In this document: piece by piece, positions 1-6,614 of the stretch | Numbering within the stretch: the first letter of the stretch is position 1 | Layout of the letters: each line of letters opens with the position of its first letter | DNA from: DTU018 sp964618175 | GTDB taxonomy: Bacteria > Bacillota > Syntrophomonadia > Syntrophomonadales > Syntrophomonadaceae | DNA: 10,063 bases | Reading direction: 5' to 3' | Assembly (NCBI GenBank): GCA_964618175.1 | Contig: CAZTZX010000071.1 | Location: 1-10,063 of the forward strand | Translations under genes and position numbers: made by a program | Notes under the pieces: model-generated | Databases searched by the model: none | What the model was told of the DNA's origin: nothing | What the model saw: only the letters and a program-made list of their open reading frames with translations

Positions 1-5
1 TTTGC

Positions 6-11
6 TAATAT
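6..11 (+). promoter_or_regulatory. Possible -10 element for tRNA-Asp
   Basis: TAATAT lies 10 nt before the first base of tRNA-Asp, a suitable place for a -10 box. The matching -35 would lie to the left of the window, so it cannot be checked. The tRNA could equally belong to a longer tRNA operon that starts outside the window. Confidence 0.3.
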
Positions 12-21
12 ACAAATGCGT

Positions 22-98
22 GGAGCCGTGGTGCAGCGGTTTAGCATACTGGCCTGTCAAGCCAGAGATCGCGGGTTCAAATCCCGTCGGCTCCGCCA
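22..98 (+). tRNA. tRNA-Asp (anticodon GUC)
   Basis: Full cloverleaf. The acceptor arm GGAGCCG (22-28) pairs perfectly with CGGCTCC (88-94). The anticodon stem CTGGC (49-53) pairs with GCCAG (61-65) around the loop CTGTCAA, giving anticodon GTC at 56-58. The T arm carries GGTTCAAAT. The discriminator base is G95, as expected for Asp, and CCA is encoded at 96-98. It delivers aspartate at GAC/GAU codons. No terminator is visible in the 93 nt before the next tRNA. Confidence 0.97.
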
Positions 99-151
99 TA
101 TAAATGAATACTTGATGTGACCGTGCCATAAATTAATATCAGTAAGCTGCC

Positions 152-181
152 TTGACGTTATTCACTGGCATCGGGTAAAAT
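152..181 (+). promoter_or_regulatory. Sigma-A type promoter before tRNA-Gly
   Basis: TTGACG (152-157) and TAAAAT (176-181) are separated by 18 nt and match the TTGACA/TATAAT consensus at 5 of 6 positions each. The predicted start near 187-189 is only a few nt upstream of tRNA-Gly at 192. This is the best promoter in the window. Because no terminator is visible after the tRNA, it may also drive the SCIFF gene at 323. Confidence 0.7.
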
Positions 182-191
182 TATTTAGCGT

Positions 192-266
192 GCGGGAGTA
201 GCTCAGTGGTAGAGCACCGGCTTCCCAAGCCGGGTGTCGCGGGTTCGAACCCCGTTTCCCGCTCCA
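192..266 (+). tRNA. tRNA-Gly (anticodon CCC)
   Basis: The acceptor arm GCGGGAG (192-198) pairs with TTCCCGC (256-262), with one G-U at the inner end. The anticodon stem CCGGC (217-221) pairs with GCCGG (229-233) around TTCCCAA, giving anticodon CCC at 224-226, which reads GGG. The T arm has GGGTTCGAACCCC. The discriminator is U (T263), the normal base for bacterial tRNA-Gly, and CCA is encoded at 264-266. The next gene begins 57 nt downstream with no hairpin-plus-T terminator in between. Confidence 0.97.
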
Positions 267-322
267 TAAGTATTTGCGTTATTGATGAGAATACCCTTAA
301 GTTTGAAGGAGGTTTGTATTAT

Positions 323-463
323 ATGAAACATATTACTACCGTTATTAAACCGAACCTAAAGCGTGATGTTAACCATACCAACTGCCGGGAATGCGCTACT
401 TCCTGCCAGTCCGCCTGCAAAACATCCTGCACGGTTGGCAATCAAACCTGCCGCAATCAGTAA
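323..463 (+). CDS. scfA: SCIFF ranthipeptide precursor (six cysteines in forty-five residues)
   Basis: A 46-residue ribosomal peptide with exactly six cysteines in its second half (C21, C24, C28, C32, C36, C43) and an N-terminal stretch starting MKHITTVIKP that acts as leader. This is the SCIFF family, precursor of a thioether-bridged ranthipeptide; the maturase gene follows directly. In the studied homologue CteA, as I recall it, the installed bridge joins Cys32 to Thr37, and both residues sit at those exact numbers here (C32, T37). The ATG at 323 is chosen because GAAGGAGG (305-312) precedes it by 10 nt. The frame stays open back to a GTG at 206, but that lies inside tRNA-Gly. The natural role of SCIFF peptides is unknown; signalling has been proposed. 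No dedicated exporter or cleavage protease is adjacent. Confidence 0.95.
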   Translation: MKHITTVIKPNLKRDVNHTNCRECATSCQSACKTSCTVGNQTCRNQ

Positions 464-474
464 TTGCTACATAT

Positions 475-497
475 AAGGGGCCCCGTGCCCCTTTTTT
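475..497 (+). terminator. Intrinsic terminator/attenuator between SCIFF peptide and maturase
   Basis: AAGGGGC (475-481) pairs with GCCCCTT (487-493) around a 5-nt loop and runs into a T tract (492-497). It starts 12 nt after the precursor stop codon and ends 26 nt before the maturase start, with no good promoter in the remaining gap. Partial readthrough would therefore give much more precursor than enzyme, which is the stoichiometry a RiPP pathway needs. Confidence 0.85.
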
Positions 498-523
498 GTG
501 TTTGATCAACGGAGGAACCTATA

Positions 524-1906
524 ATGATAATCCTATCTGATTATAACTTTTCCGCCCATGTCTACCTTTACCGCTTTCAGGAGCTCAATATTGTGCTGGA
601 TGTCAATACTGGTGCTATTCATGTAGTTGACCAACTGGCCGCCCAGTTTATACAGGCCTTTATCAATTCTAACGGCGACTTTTACCTGGCCATAGAAGCC
701 TGTGCTAATACTGGTCGCGATTGGGACGAAGTGATGGAAGCTGCCTTGGAAGTAGCTGGATTGTGGGAAGATGGCAGTTTGTTCAGTGATCCTGAAGATC
801 CGGTGGTGGATTTATCCGACGCCCCGATTAAAGCACTCTGTCTTAATGTGGCCCATGTATGTAACATGAAGTGCCACTATTGTTTTGCCAGTCAGGGAGA
901 TTTTGGCCTGGGCAAATCTTTGATGAGTCCCGCGGTAGGCCGACAGGCTCTGGATTTTCTCGTGGAACACAGTCAGGGAGTAAAAAATCTGGAAGTGGAC
1001 TTTTTCGGAGGCGAGCCCCTGCTTAATTGGGAAGTTGTCAAAGATATTGTGGCTTATGGTCGCCAGATCGAAGCTGATACGGACAAGGTTTTAAACTTCA
1101 CCCTCACCACCAATTGCCTTTTGCTGGATGAGGACATAATGGATTATCTGGTTAGTGAGAACATCGCAGTAATATTGAGCCTGGATGGACGTCCGCAAGT
1201 TAACGATCATTACCGCGTGTTGAATAATGGCCAGGGAAGTTATGCAACCATTGTTCCTAAGATCCATAGCATGGTAGAAAAGGGGCCGATCAGCTATTAT
1301 GTCAGAGGCACCTATACCCGCCGTAATTTGGACTTTAGCGCCGACGTACGGCATATTGTAGATTTGGGCTTTGATTCTTTGTCACTGGAACCTGCGGTAG
1401 GCGCGGGCACCGATTATGCCATCCGTGAAGAGGATTTGCCCCAGGTCTTAAATGAATATGAAAAACTGGCCTTGCTATTGCTGGAATACCATCAGCAAGG
1501 GCGCCAGGTTCATTTTTTCCACTATGATTTGGATCTGCAAAAAGGGCCTTGTCTGGCTAAACGACAGACTGGTTGTGGGGCCGGCTCCCATTATCTGGCT
1601 ATTACACCGGAGGGGGACATTTACCCCTGTCATCAGTTTGTGGGCCACGCTGAATATTGCTTGGGTAATGTCCTGGAAAACACAGAGTTACAAGAAAAGA
1701 TACGGCAAAGGTTTGCCGACAACACTCTGCTAGTCAAGGAGGAATGTCGTCGGTGCTGGGCCCGCAACTTCTGTGGAGGCGGTTGCCATGCTAATAATTA
1801 TTTTGCCAATGGAGATATCAGCCGTCCAGCGCAAGTTGCCTGTGCCATGCATCGGCGCCGGGTAGAGGCGGCAATTTATCTGGAGTTAAAAAAGCAACTT
1901 TTTTAG
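524..1906 (+). CDS. scfB: SCIFF radical SAM thioether maturase (SPASM domain)
   Basis: This 460-residue enzyme installs a Cys-to-Thr alpha-carbon thioether in the SCIFF precursor encoded just upstream. Residues 1-90 look like a PqqD-type RiPP recognition element (beta hairpin around VLDVNTGAIHVVD) that binds the leader. The radical SAM motif CxxxCxxC is at C113, C117 and C120 and ligates the SAM-binding 4Fe-4S cluster; GGEP at 162-165 is the usual SAM-amino contact. The C-terminal SPASM region carries the cysteines for the auxiliary clusters: C343, C351, C369, C379, C408, C411, C417, C421 and C440, including the CxxCx5CxxxC run at 408-421. Length matches characterised homologues such as CteB (about 450 aa). 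The start is set by GGAGG at 511-515, 8 nt before ATG. The enzyme is cytoplasmic and oxygen-sensitive by nature of its clusters, so it fits an anaerobe. Confidence 0.95.
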   Translation: MIILSDYNFSAHVYLYRFQELNIVLDVNTGAIHVVDQLAAQFIQAFINSNGDFYLAIEACANTGRDWDEVMEAALEVAGLWEDGSLFSDPEDPVVDLSDAPIKALCLNVAHVCNMKCHYCFASQGDFGLGKSLMSPAVGRQALDFLVEHSQGVKNLEVDFFGGEPLLNWEVVKDIVAYGRQIEADTDKVLNFTLTTNCLLLDEDIMDYLVSENIAVILSLDGRPQVNDHYRVLNNGQGSYATIVPKIHSMVEKGPISYYVRGTYTRRNLDFSADVRHIVDLGFDSLSLEPAVGAGTDYAIREEDLPQVLNEYEKLALLLLEYHQQGRQVHFFHYDLDLQKGPCLAKRQTGCGAGSHYLAITPEGDIYPCHQFVGHAEYCLGNVLENTELQEKIRQRFADNTLLVKEECRRCWARNFCGGGCHANNYFANGDISRPAQVACAMHRRRVEAAIYLELKKQLF

Positions 1907-2006
1907 GTATATCTAAAATTTTCTCAGAAAAGCAGGAAAAATACTGGAACAAATAGAATGTTTTCCAGGTCTAAAGAAAATTTAAGCTATTTATAGGGAG
2001 TTTCAT

Positions 2007-3341
2007 ATGATTGATTATTTCTTGCAGAATAAGAAGTTGTCTATGCGCATAGTTGTTGGATTGGTTCTAATAGTGGCACTATCCCTCATCTGTACTAATC
2101 TTATCCGTACTCCAGCCTATTCGGTAACAATAGATGGAGAAAAGACATTTGTGGTAAAACAGAAAAGTGATGTTGAAAAAACCCTGGTCAGCATACAAAA
2201 ACAACAAGAAAAACAATGTCAACCCAAGCTGGAGCTGAGCAGCAAAATCGACTACCAACGTACCTTTGCCAGCCGGGACGATATCCTCTCTGGCAAGGAA
2301 TTGGAACAAACCGTTCGGAAAACAGTTGATTTTAAGGCCCTTGCGGCTGCTCTCATGGTAGACGGTAAGCCTATCGCTTATATGGAAACCAAAGCGCAGG
2401 CCCAGGAGCTATTAGCGCAGTTGAAAAAAGAAAACACGGTAGTTGATGAAGGAGAAAAGCTTCTTTCGGTTGCTTTTGCCGAAAAGGTGACTATACAGGA
2501 AAAATGTGTAGCTCTCAGCCATATTATGCCGTTGGATAAGGCCTATCAACTGATCACCATAGGAACCGACCAGCCTCAAACCTATACGGTTAAAGAGGGC
2601 GATAACCTGTGGTTGATTGCCCGTCGCAATGACATGTATGTGGATGAAATAGTGAGAGCCAATCATCTGGACACGGAAAACCTTAAGCCTGGTGATGAAC
2701 TAATTCTGGTCAAGTGCCAGCCGCACATAAGTGTGATTGCTCAGGTGGAAGGGGAAAAGGTAGAGACCATTCCTTTCGAAACCAAAACGGAAATAGATAA
2801 TAATGCCAGCGGAGTCCGAATCAAACAGGATGGCCGCGATGGAGAGAAGAAGATTGTCTATGTAGCTACCAAGGTCAATGGATCGGTAGATGAACAGGAA
2901 ATAAAAGAAGAAACTGTTCTCAAAGAAGCGGTAGCCAGAGTACTGGTTAAGGGGAAAACAGTTACAGTAGCTTCCCGTGGTGGCGGAGGAGCCATTGATT
3001 GGCCTGTTTACGGGCAGATAACCAAATACTACCAGAGAGGTCATACCGGATTAGATATTGGTGCCCGCAGCGGCTCAACGATCAGAGCTGCGGACAGTGG
3101 TACGGTCACTTTCACTGGCTGGCAGGGAGGATACGGTAATTTTATTATTGTTAACCATGGTAATGGCATGATCACTCGCTATGCGCATTGTTCCAGTATT
3201 AGCGTGTCTAAAGGCCAGCAGGTGGCCCGAGGCGAAACCATTGGGGCGGTAGGTTCCACCGGCCGCAGTACCGGACCTCACCTCCACTTCGAGGTTCTAT
3301 CCGGTGGCTCCTTCCAGAATCCACTCAGCTACTTACGCTAG
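2007..3341 (+). CDS. Membrane-anchored M23 peptidase with LysM and G5 domains
   Basis: A 444-residue cell-wall hydrolase. A single membrane segment at about 13-33 follows a short basic cytoplasmic start. Residues about 36-110 and 113-190 look like two copies of one unit (each begins with a V-DG-K strand and ends in an amphipathic helix). A LysM peptidoglycan-binding domain follows at about 192-235 (YTVKEGDNLWLIA), then a G5 domain at about 238-316. The C-terminal LytM/M23 domain is complete: zinc ligands H346 and D350 (HTGLD) and H427 (HLH), with catalytic histidines H394 (YAH) and H425. It should therefore cut peptide cross-links in peptidoglycan, unlike degenerate EnvC/NlpD-type members. 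ATG 2007 is supported by AGGGAG at 1995-2000. The 100 nt before it are AT-rich with no convincing promoter, so readthrough from the maturase gene is possible. A strong terminator closes the unit. The exact biological role (growth, division, sporulation) is not readable from sequence. Confidence 0.9.
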   Translation: MIDYFLQNKKLSMRIVVGLVLIVALSLICTNLIRTPAYSVTIDGEKTFVVKQKSDVEKTLVSIQKQQEKQCQPKLELSSKIDYQRTFASRDDILSGKELEQTVRKTVDFKALAAALMVDGKPIAYMETKAQAQELLAQLKKENTVVDEGEKLLSVAFAEKVTIQEKCVALSHIMPLDKAYQLITIGTDQPQTYTVKEGDNLWLIARRNDMYVDEIVRANHLDTENLKPGDELILVKCQPHISVIAQVEGEKVETIPFETKTEIDNNASGVRIKQDGRDGEKKIVYVATKVNGSVDEQEIKEETVLKEAVARVLVKGKTVTVASRGGGGAIDWPVYGQITKYYQRGHTGLDIGARSGSTIRAADSGTVTFTGWQGGYGNFIIVNHGNGMITRYAHCSSISVSKGQQVARGETIGAVGSTGRSTGPHLHFEVLSGGSFQNPLSYLR

Positions 3342-3347
3342 ACTTAC

Positions 3348-3380
3348 AAAAACCCTGCCCTAAGGGGTCAGGGTTTTTTT
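3348..3380 (+). terminator. Intrinsic terminator after the M23 gene
   Basis: AAAAACCCTG (3348-3357) pairs perfectly with CAGGGTTTTT (3369-3378). The enclosed 11 nt contain a small CCC/GGG pairing, and a T7 tract runs 3374-3380. It starts 6 nt past the stop codon at 3341. The A-rich 5' arm could also give some activity on the opposite strand. Confidence 0.93.
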
Positions 3381-3407
3381 ATATATGCAAGAAAAGGAGA
3401 GATTGCC

Positions 3408-4316
3408 GTGTATGATGTAATAATCATCGGAGCTGGACCGGCAGGATTGACTGCTGCTATCTATACCGGCAGGGCCAAGCTAAGTACCCTGGTCATTGAA
3501 TCAAATGCTATAGGAGGAAACACTGCCCTTACTGATCAGATCGACAATTATCCCGGTTTCCCCTTTGGCATCAACGGCACGGAGTTGATGGAGCATTTTC
3601 AGCGCCAGGCGGAGCGGTTTGGAGCCGAACTGAAAATGGAAGAAGTAATTGACCTGCAAATAGTGCCTGAGGGCAAAAAAATCATCACCGACCAGGGAAC
3701 TTACCTGGCTCGCGCGGTCATTATTGCCATAGGCGCCCGTCGCCGGGAATTGGATGTACCCGGAGAGAAGGACTATTTAGGACGGGGAGTATCTTACTGC
3801 GCCACCTGCGACGGGGCCTTTTTCCAGGGGGTACCGGTAGTCGTAGTTGGGGGAGGAGACTCAGCCGTGAAAGAAGCCCTCTATTTATCGGATATGGCCT
3901 CCAAGGTTTATCTAGTGCATCGGCGCGAGCAATTCCGTGCTAATCAGACGGCAGTGGATAAAATGCTGCAGAATGATAAGATTGAATTGAAGCTGAACAA
4001 GGTCATCAAGCGAGTAGAAGGCAACCATACTATGATGCAGAAACTGGTTCTGGCTGATGTGCAGACCGGTCAGGAAGAAATCCTCGAGTCAGAGGGCCTG
4101 TTCGTCAGTATTGGTTTTGTGGCAGCTGCCGACTTTTTAGACAACCTGTTGGCCAACGAAGACGGCTACATTCTCACCGATCATAATATGCAGACCTCCG
4201 TGGAGGGAATCTACGCGGCGGGGGACATTAGAAACAAAATCGCCCGCCAGGTGGCCACGGCAGTTGGCGATGGAGCTTTAGCCGGCATAGCCGTAACTGG
4301 TTATTTGAAGGAATAG
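3408..4316 (+). CDS. trxB: Thioredoxin reductase (NADPH)
   Basis: A 302-residue low-molecular-weight flavoprotein that passes electrons from NADPH through FAD and a redox-active disulfide to thioredoxin in the cytoplasm. Visible motifs are the FAD dinucleotide fold GAGPAG (8-13), the active-site CATC at 131-134, the NAD(P) fold GGGDSA (148-153), HRREQFR (171-177), whose arginines favour NADPH over NADH, and the second FAD contact AAGDIRNK (270-277) followed by RQVATAVGDGA. Length is normal for TrxB (about 300-320). The start is GTG 3408, with AAGGAGA at 3394-3400 at 7-nt spacing. No thioredoxin gene is adjacent, so the partner is elsewhere. A ferredoxin- or flavin-dependent relative is less likely because the CxxC and the HRR motif are both intact. 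The preceding terminator implies its own promoter or leaky readthrough; I could not locate a promoter. Confidence 0.95.
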   Translation: MYDVIIIGAGPAGLTAAIYTGRAKLSTLVIESNAIGGNTALTDQIDNYPGFPFGINGTELMEHFQRQAERFGAELKMEEVIDLQIVPEGKKIITDQGTYLARAVIIAIGARRRELDVPGEKDYLGRGVSYCATCDGAFFQGVPVVVVGGGDSAVKEALYLSDMASKVYLVHRREQFRANQTAVDKMLQNDKIELKLNKVIKRVEGNHTMMQKLVLADVQTGQEEILESEGLFVSIGFVAAADFLDNLLANEDGYILTDHNMQTSVEGIYAAGDIRNKIARQVATAVGDGALAGIAVTGYLKE

Positions 4317-4331
4317 TCCCAGTATTTGCTT

Positions 4332-4374
4332 CCCCTTCTAGATAGGATGCCATTGTATAATGGCTCTAGAGGGG
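4332..4374 (+). promoter_or_regulatory. Imperfect palindrome with TATAAT and SD, upstream of metallopeptidase
   Basis: Nested inverted repeat: CCCC (4332-4335)/GGGG (4371-4374), TCTAGA (4337-4342)/TCTAGA (4365-4370), GCCATT (4349-4354)/AATGGC (4359-4364), loop GTAT. This is 16 base pairs, with a 1-nt bulge and a 6-nt bulge on the left arm. TATAAT (4356-4361) sits at its centre and would start RNA near 4368, leaving a very short leader; no good -35 is visible. The right-hand GGGG is also part of the Shine-Dalgarno for ATG 4385. RNA reading in from trxB would fold the hairpin and hide that site, while RNA starting at the local -10 would not. There is no T tract, so it is not an intrinsic terminator. 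An operator role is an alternative. Confidence 0.6.
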
Positions 4375-4384
4375 AGAGAGAAGC

Positions 4385-5236
4385 ATGTTGGGTTTAAAAG
4401 GGATTGGTTCCGTCAAAACGGCCAGCTTGATCCTTATTGTGCTTCTGCTGGCAATTTTAGTAATATCACGCTATTCTAATACCTTATTAAAGATTGCGGT
4501 GGGACAGGAGATCAATCTGAAAACAGCCCACTTCAGCGTGACGGAAACCGAGCATTTTAAAATTAAATACACCAAGGTAGATGAACCCTATATTTCGATG
4601 ATCAGCAACGCTTCTGAGCAAGCTTATAAATCGGTAAGCCAGGCTTTTGGGCAGGAACCGGATGGCAAGACTATCATTGTGGTATATCCCGACTCGGCCA
4701 GTTTATCAGACAGTTTTGGCTGGGATAGAGATCAAAAGGCCATGGGAGTTTACTGGGGCGGAACAATTCGCATCCTGTCACCGCGGGAGTGGATAGGATC
4801 GGCTGATGCTGATGAACTATTCGCCCAGGAGGGGCCAATGGTGCATGAATTTGCTCATCTTATGGTTGACGAAATTACCCAGGGCAATTATAATCGCTGG
4901 TGGACTGAAGGCGTAGCTCAGTACGTGGAAAAAAACATTACCGGCTTTGCATTTGCTGATCCCTTTGCCGGTGGACGTCCCGCGTACTATTATGAACTGG
5001 GGTCATTAGCAAGAAGTTTTGATAGTCTGGATCAGCCGATCGCTTACTGGCAATCTCTGAAAGTAGTGGAATACCTAGTGTCTGAATATGGAGAAGATTG
5101 CCTGTTTGATGTTCTGGAAGCCCTGGGTAATGGGTTAAGTATGGAGCAGGCGATAGAGAACACCCTGGTCATTGATTACGACACTTTTGAAAATAATGTT
5201 TATAGCGTACTGGATGGAAATGGGCGAGAGGTGTAA
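4385..5236 (+). CDS. Membrane-anchored zinc metallopeptidase, peptidase MA-like (gluzincin type)
   Basis: A 283-residue protein with one membrane anchor at about residues 13-28, preceded by lysines, so the rest is predicted outside the membrane. The zinc site is HEFAH at 154-158 with a candidate third ligand E175 in WWTEG, the HExxH...E arrangement of gluzincins and of the peptidase MA family (Peptidase_MA_2). The E158-side spacing of 17 residues between H158 and E175 is usual for this group. The substrate is unknown. ATG 4385 is supported by AGGGGAG at 4370-4376. murA begins 6 nt after its stop codon, so the two are very likely translated from one mRNA, which hints at an envelope job but does not prove it. 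The N-terminal half before the zinc motif (about 50-145) resembles the usual N-terminal part of this family and shows no other motif. Confidence 0.8.
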   Translation: MLGLKGIGSVKTASLILIVLLLAILVISRYSNTLLKIAVGQEINLKTAHFSVTETEHFKIKYTKVDEPYISMISNASEQAYKSVSQAFGQEPDGKTIIVVYPDSASLSDSFGWDRDQKAMGVYWGGTIRILSPREWIGSADADELFAQEGPMVHEFAHLMVDEITQGNYNRWWTEGVAQYVEKNITGFAFADPFAGGRPAYYYELGSLARSFDSLDQPIAYWQSLKVVEYLVSEYGEDCLFDVLEALGNGLSMEQAIENTLVIDYDTFENNVYSVLDGNGREV

Positions 5237-5242
5237 AGTCTA

Positions 5243-6493
5243 TTGAAAAACAATTTATTTATCGAAGGTGGTTATCCACTGCATGGACAAGTTCGGGTCA
5301 GCGGGGCTAAAAATGCAGGATTAGTTTTAATAGTTGCCAGCATCATGGCTGAAGGCGAAACCATTCTGGACAATGTTCCCCGCATTAGGGACGTGGAAGT
5401 CTTAATTCAGATTCTGGAGGACTTGGGAGTTAGGATCCACTGGAATGAAGACGGCAGCCTTTCCATATGCCCCCCTTCCAGTGGGCTGAAAACTCATACT
5501 TCTTACGAGCTGTCCAAGAAACTCCGCGCTTCTAATTTACTGCTGGGCGCTCTGCTGGGCAGTCAGGGCGAAGCTCAGGTATCCCTGCCGGGCGGGTGTG
5601 ATATAGGATCGCGTCCTATGGATCTGCATATAAAGGGCGCGCAAGCTTTAGGTGCGCAGGTCGATTTAGAATCCGGCTACATCTATGCTAAAGCCAAAGA
5701 CCGCTCAGGCAGTCGGGTATACTTGGATTTCCCCAGTGTGGGAGCCACGGAGAACATTATAATGATGGCGGCCAAGACACCTGGGCAGACCGTCATTGAA
5801 AACGCCGCCAAAGAACCGGAAATAGTGGATTTAGCCAACTTCATCAACTCCATGGGAGGACGTATTCGCGGTGCGGGTACGGATGTTATTAAGATTGAAG
5901 GCGTACCTGCCCTTAAAGCGGGACGCTATGCTATAATACCGGATCGGATCGAGGCCGGCACCTATATGATTGCCGCCGCCATCACCGGAGGGGAGATACT
6001 GGTGGAGAATGTTATCCCCACCCACCTGCACCCCATTATTGCTAAGCTGCAGGAAACCGGTACCCGGGTAGAAGAAGTTAAACAGGGCGTCTTGGTCAAG
6101 GCCGCACGGCATATTACACCAGTGGACATAAAAACGCTGCCTTACCCCGGCTTTCCGACCGATATGCAGTCCCAGATGATGGCTTTGCTATGTCATGCGC
6201 AAGGTTCCAGTGTCATCGTGGAAAATGTTTTTGAGAATCGATTCCAGATAGTTGATGAATTAAAACGTATGGGTGCCCATATCAAAGTGGAAGGACACAC
6301 CGCCGTAGTGGAAGGCGGAACTCACCTGTCGGGAGCCAAGGTAAGAGCTACTGACCTCAGGGCAGGTGCTGCCTTGGTACTGGCGGCACTGGCCGCCGAG
6401 GGGGAAACGGAAATCGAAGAGGCGGGCCATATTTTCCGAGGTTATGAGAAGATCGAAGACAAGTTGAAATCCCTGGGAGCCAGAGTAAGATAA
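5243..6493 (+). CDS. murA: UDP-N-acetylglucosamine 1-carboxyvinyltransferase (MurA)
   Basis: 416-residue cytoplasmic enzyme that transfers enolpyruvate from PEP to UDP-GlcNAc, the first committed step of peptidoglycan precursor synthesis. Key residues are present: K23/N24 in SGAKNAG, the catalytic loop cysteine C119 in LPGGCDIG (the fosfomycin target, equivalent to E. coli C115), D307 in FPTD (E. coli D305), R373 in DLRAG and R399 in FRGYEKIEDKL. Having Cys rather than Asp in the loop predicts fosfomycin sensitivity. The start is TTG 5243, with GAGAGGTG (5226-5233) as ribosome binding site overlapping the end of the upstream gene. Only 6 nt separate the two genes, so translation is probably coupled. 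The segment after KNAG (LVLIVAS) departs from the common ALPILAA form but keeps the strand. Firmicutes often have two paralogues (murAA and murAB); which this is cannot be decided here. Confidence 0.96.
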   Translation: MKNNLFIEGGYPLHGQVRVSGAKNAGLVLIVASIMAEGETILDNVPRIRDVEVLIQILEDLGVRIHWNEDGSLSICPPSSGLKTHTSYELSKKLRASNLLLGALLGSQGEAQVSLPGGCDIGSRPMDLHIKGAQALGAQVDLESGYIYAKAKDRSGSRVYLDFPSVGATENIIMMAAKTPGQTVIENAAKEPEIVDLANFINSMGGRIRGAGTDVIKIEGVPALKAGRYAIIPDRIEAGTYMIAAAITGGEILVENVIPTHLHPIIAKLQETGTRVEEVKQGVLVKAARHITPVDIKTLPYPGFPTDMQSQMMALLCHAQGSSVIVENVFENRFQIVDELKRMGAHIKVEGHTAVVEGGTHLSGAKVRATDLRAGAALVLAALAAEGETEIEEAGHIFRGYEKIEDKLKSLGARVR

Positions 6494-6502
6494 AAAGCTA
6501 AC

Positions 6503-6530
6503 AAAAAGAGGCTAAAAGCCTCTTTTTTTT
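6503..6530 (+). terminator. Intrinsic terminator after murA
   Basis: AAAAAGAGGC (6503-6512) pairs perfectly with GCCTCTTTTT (6518-6527) around the loop TAAAA and ends in a T8 tract (6523-6530). It begins 10 nt after the murA stop codon. The A/T symmetry means it could work on either strand. Confidence 0.95.
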
Positions 6531-6534
6531 ATCG

Positions 6535-6563
6535 GCGACAATGGAAATATTGAACAGTATAAG
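6535..6563 (+). promoter_or_regulatory. Candidate promoter for the HtrA protease gene
   Basis: GCGACA (6535-6540, 4 of 6 matches to TTGACA) and TATAAG (6558-6563, 5 of 6 matches to TATAAT) are 17 nt apart. The site lies just past the murA terminator and would give a leader of about 45 nt before ATG 6615. The position and spacing are good; the -35 is weak. Confidence 0.5.
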
Positions 6564-6614
6564 CCCATCCGGTTCGTGCACAATATCTGTACCACCATGA
6601 AGAGGAGGAGTGAC

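Noticed and set aside
206..322. N-terminal extension of the SCIFF frame back to a GTG at 206
   Set aside because: The extension lies in tRNA-Gly and the gap after it; GAAGGAGG directly precedes ATG 323 and the 46-aa product matches the family.
1953..1976. CTGGAA/TTCCAG inverted repeat after the maturase gene
   Set aside because: Weak 6-bp stem with a long loop and no T tract; not enough to call a terminator.
6576..6614. Upstream ATG for the HtrA gene
   Set aside because: No ribosome binding site precedes it, while AGAGGAGGAG precedes ATG 6615 and gives a normal anchor position.
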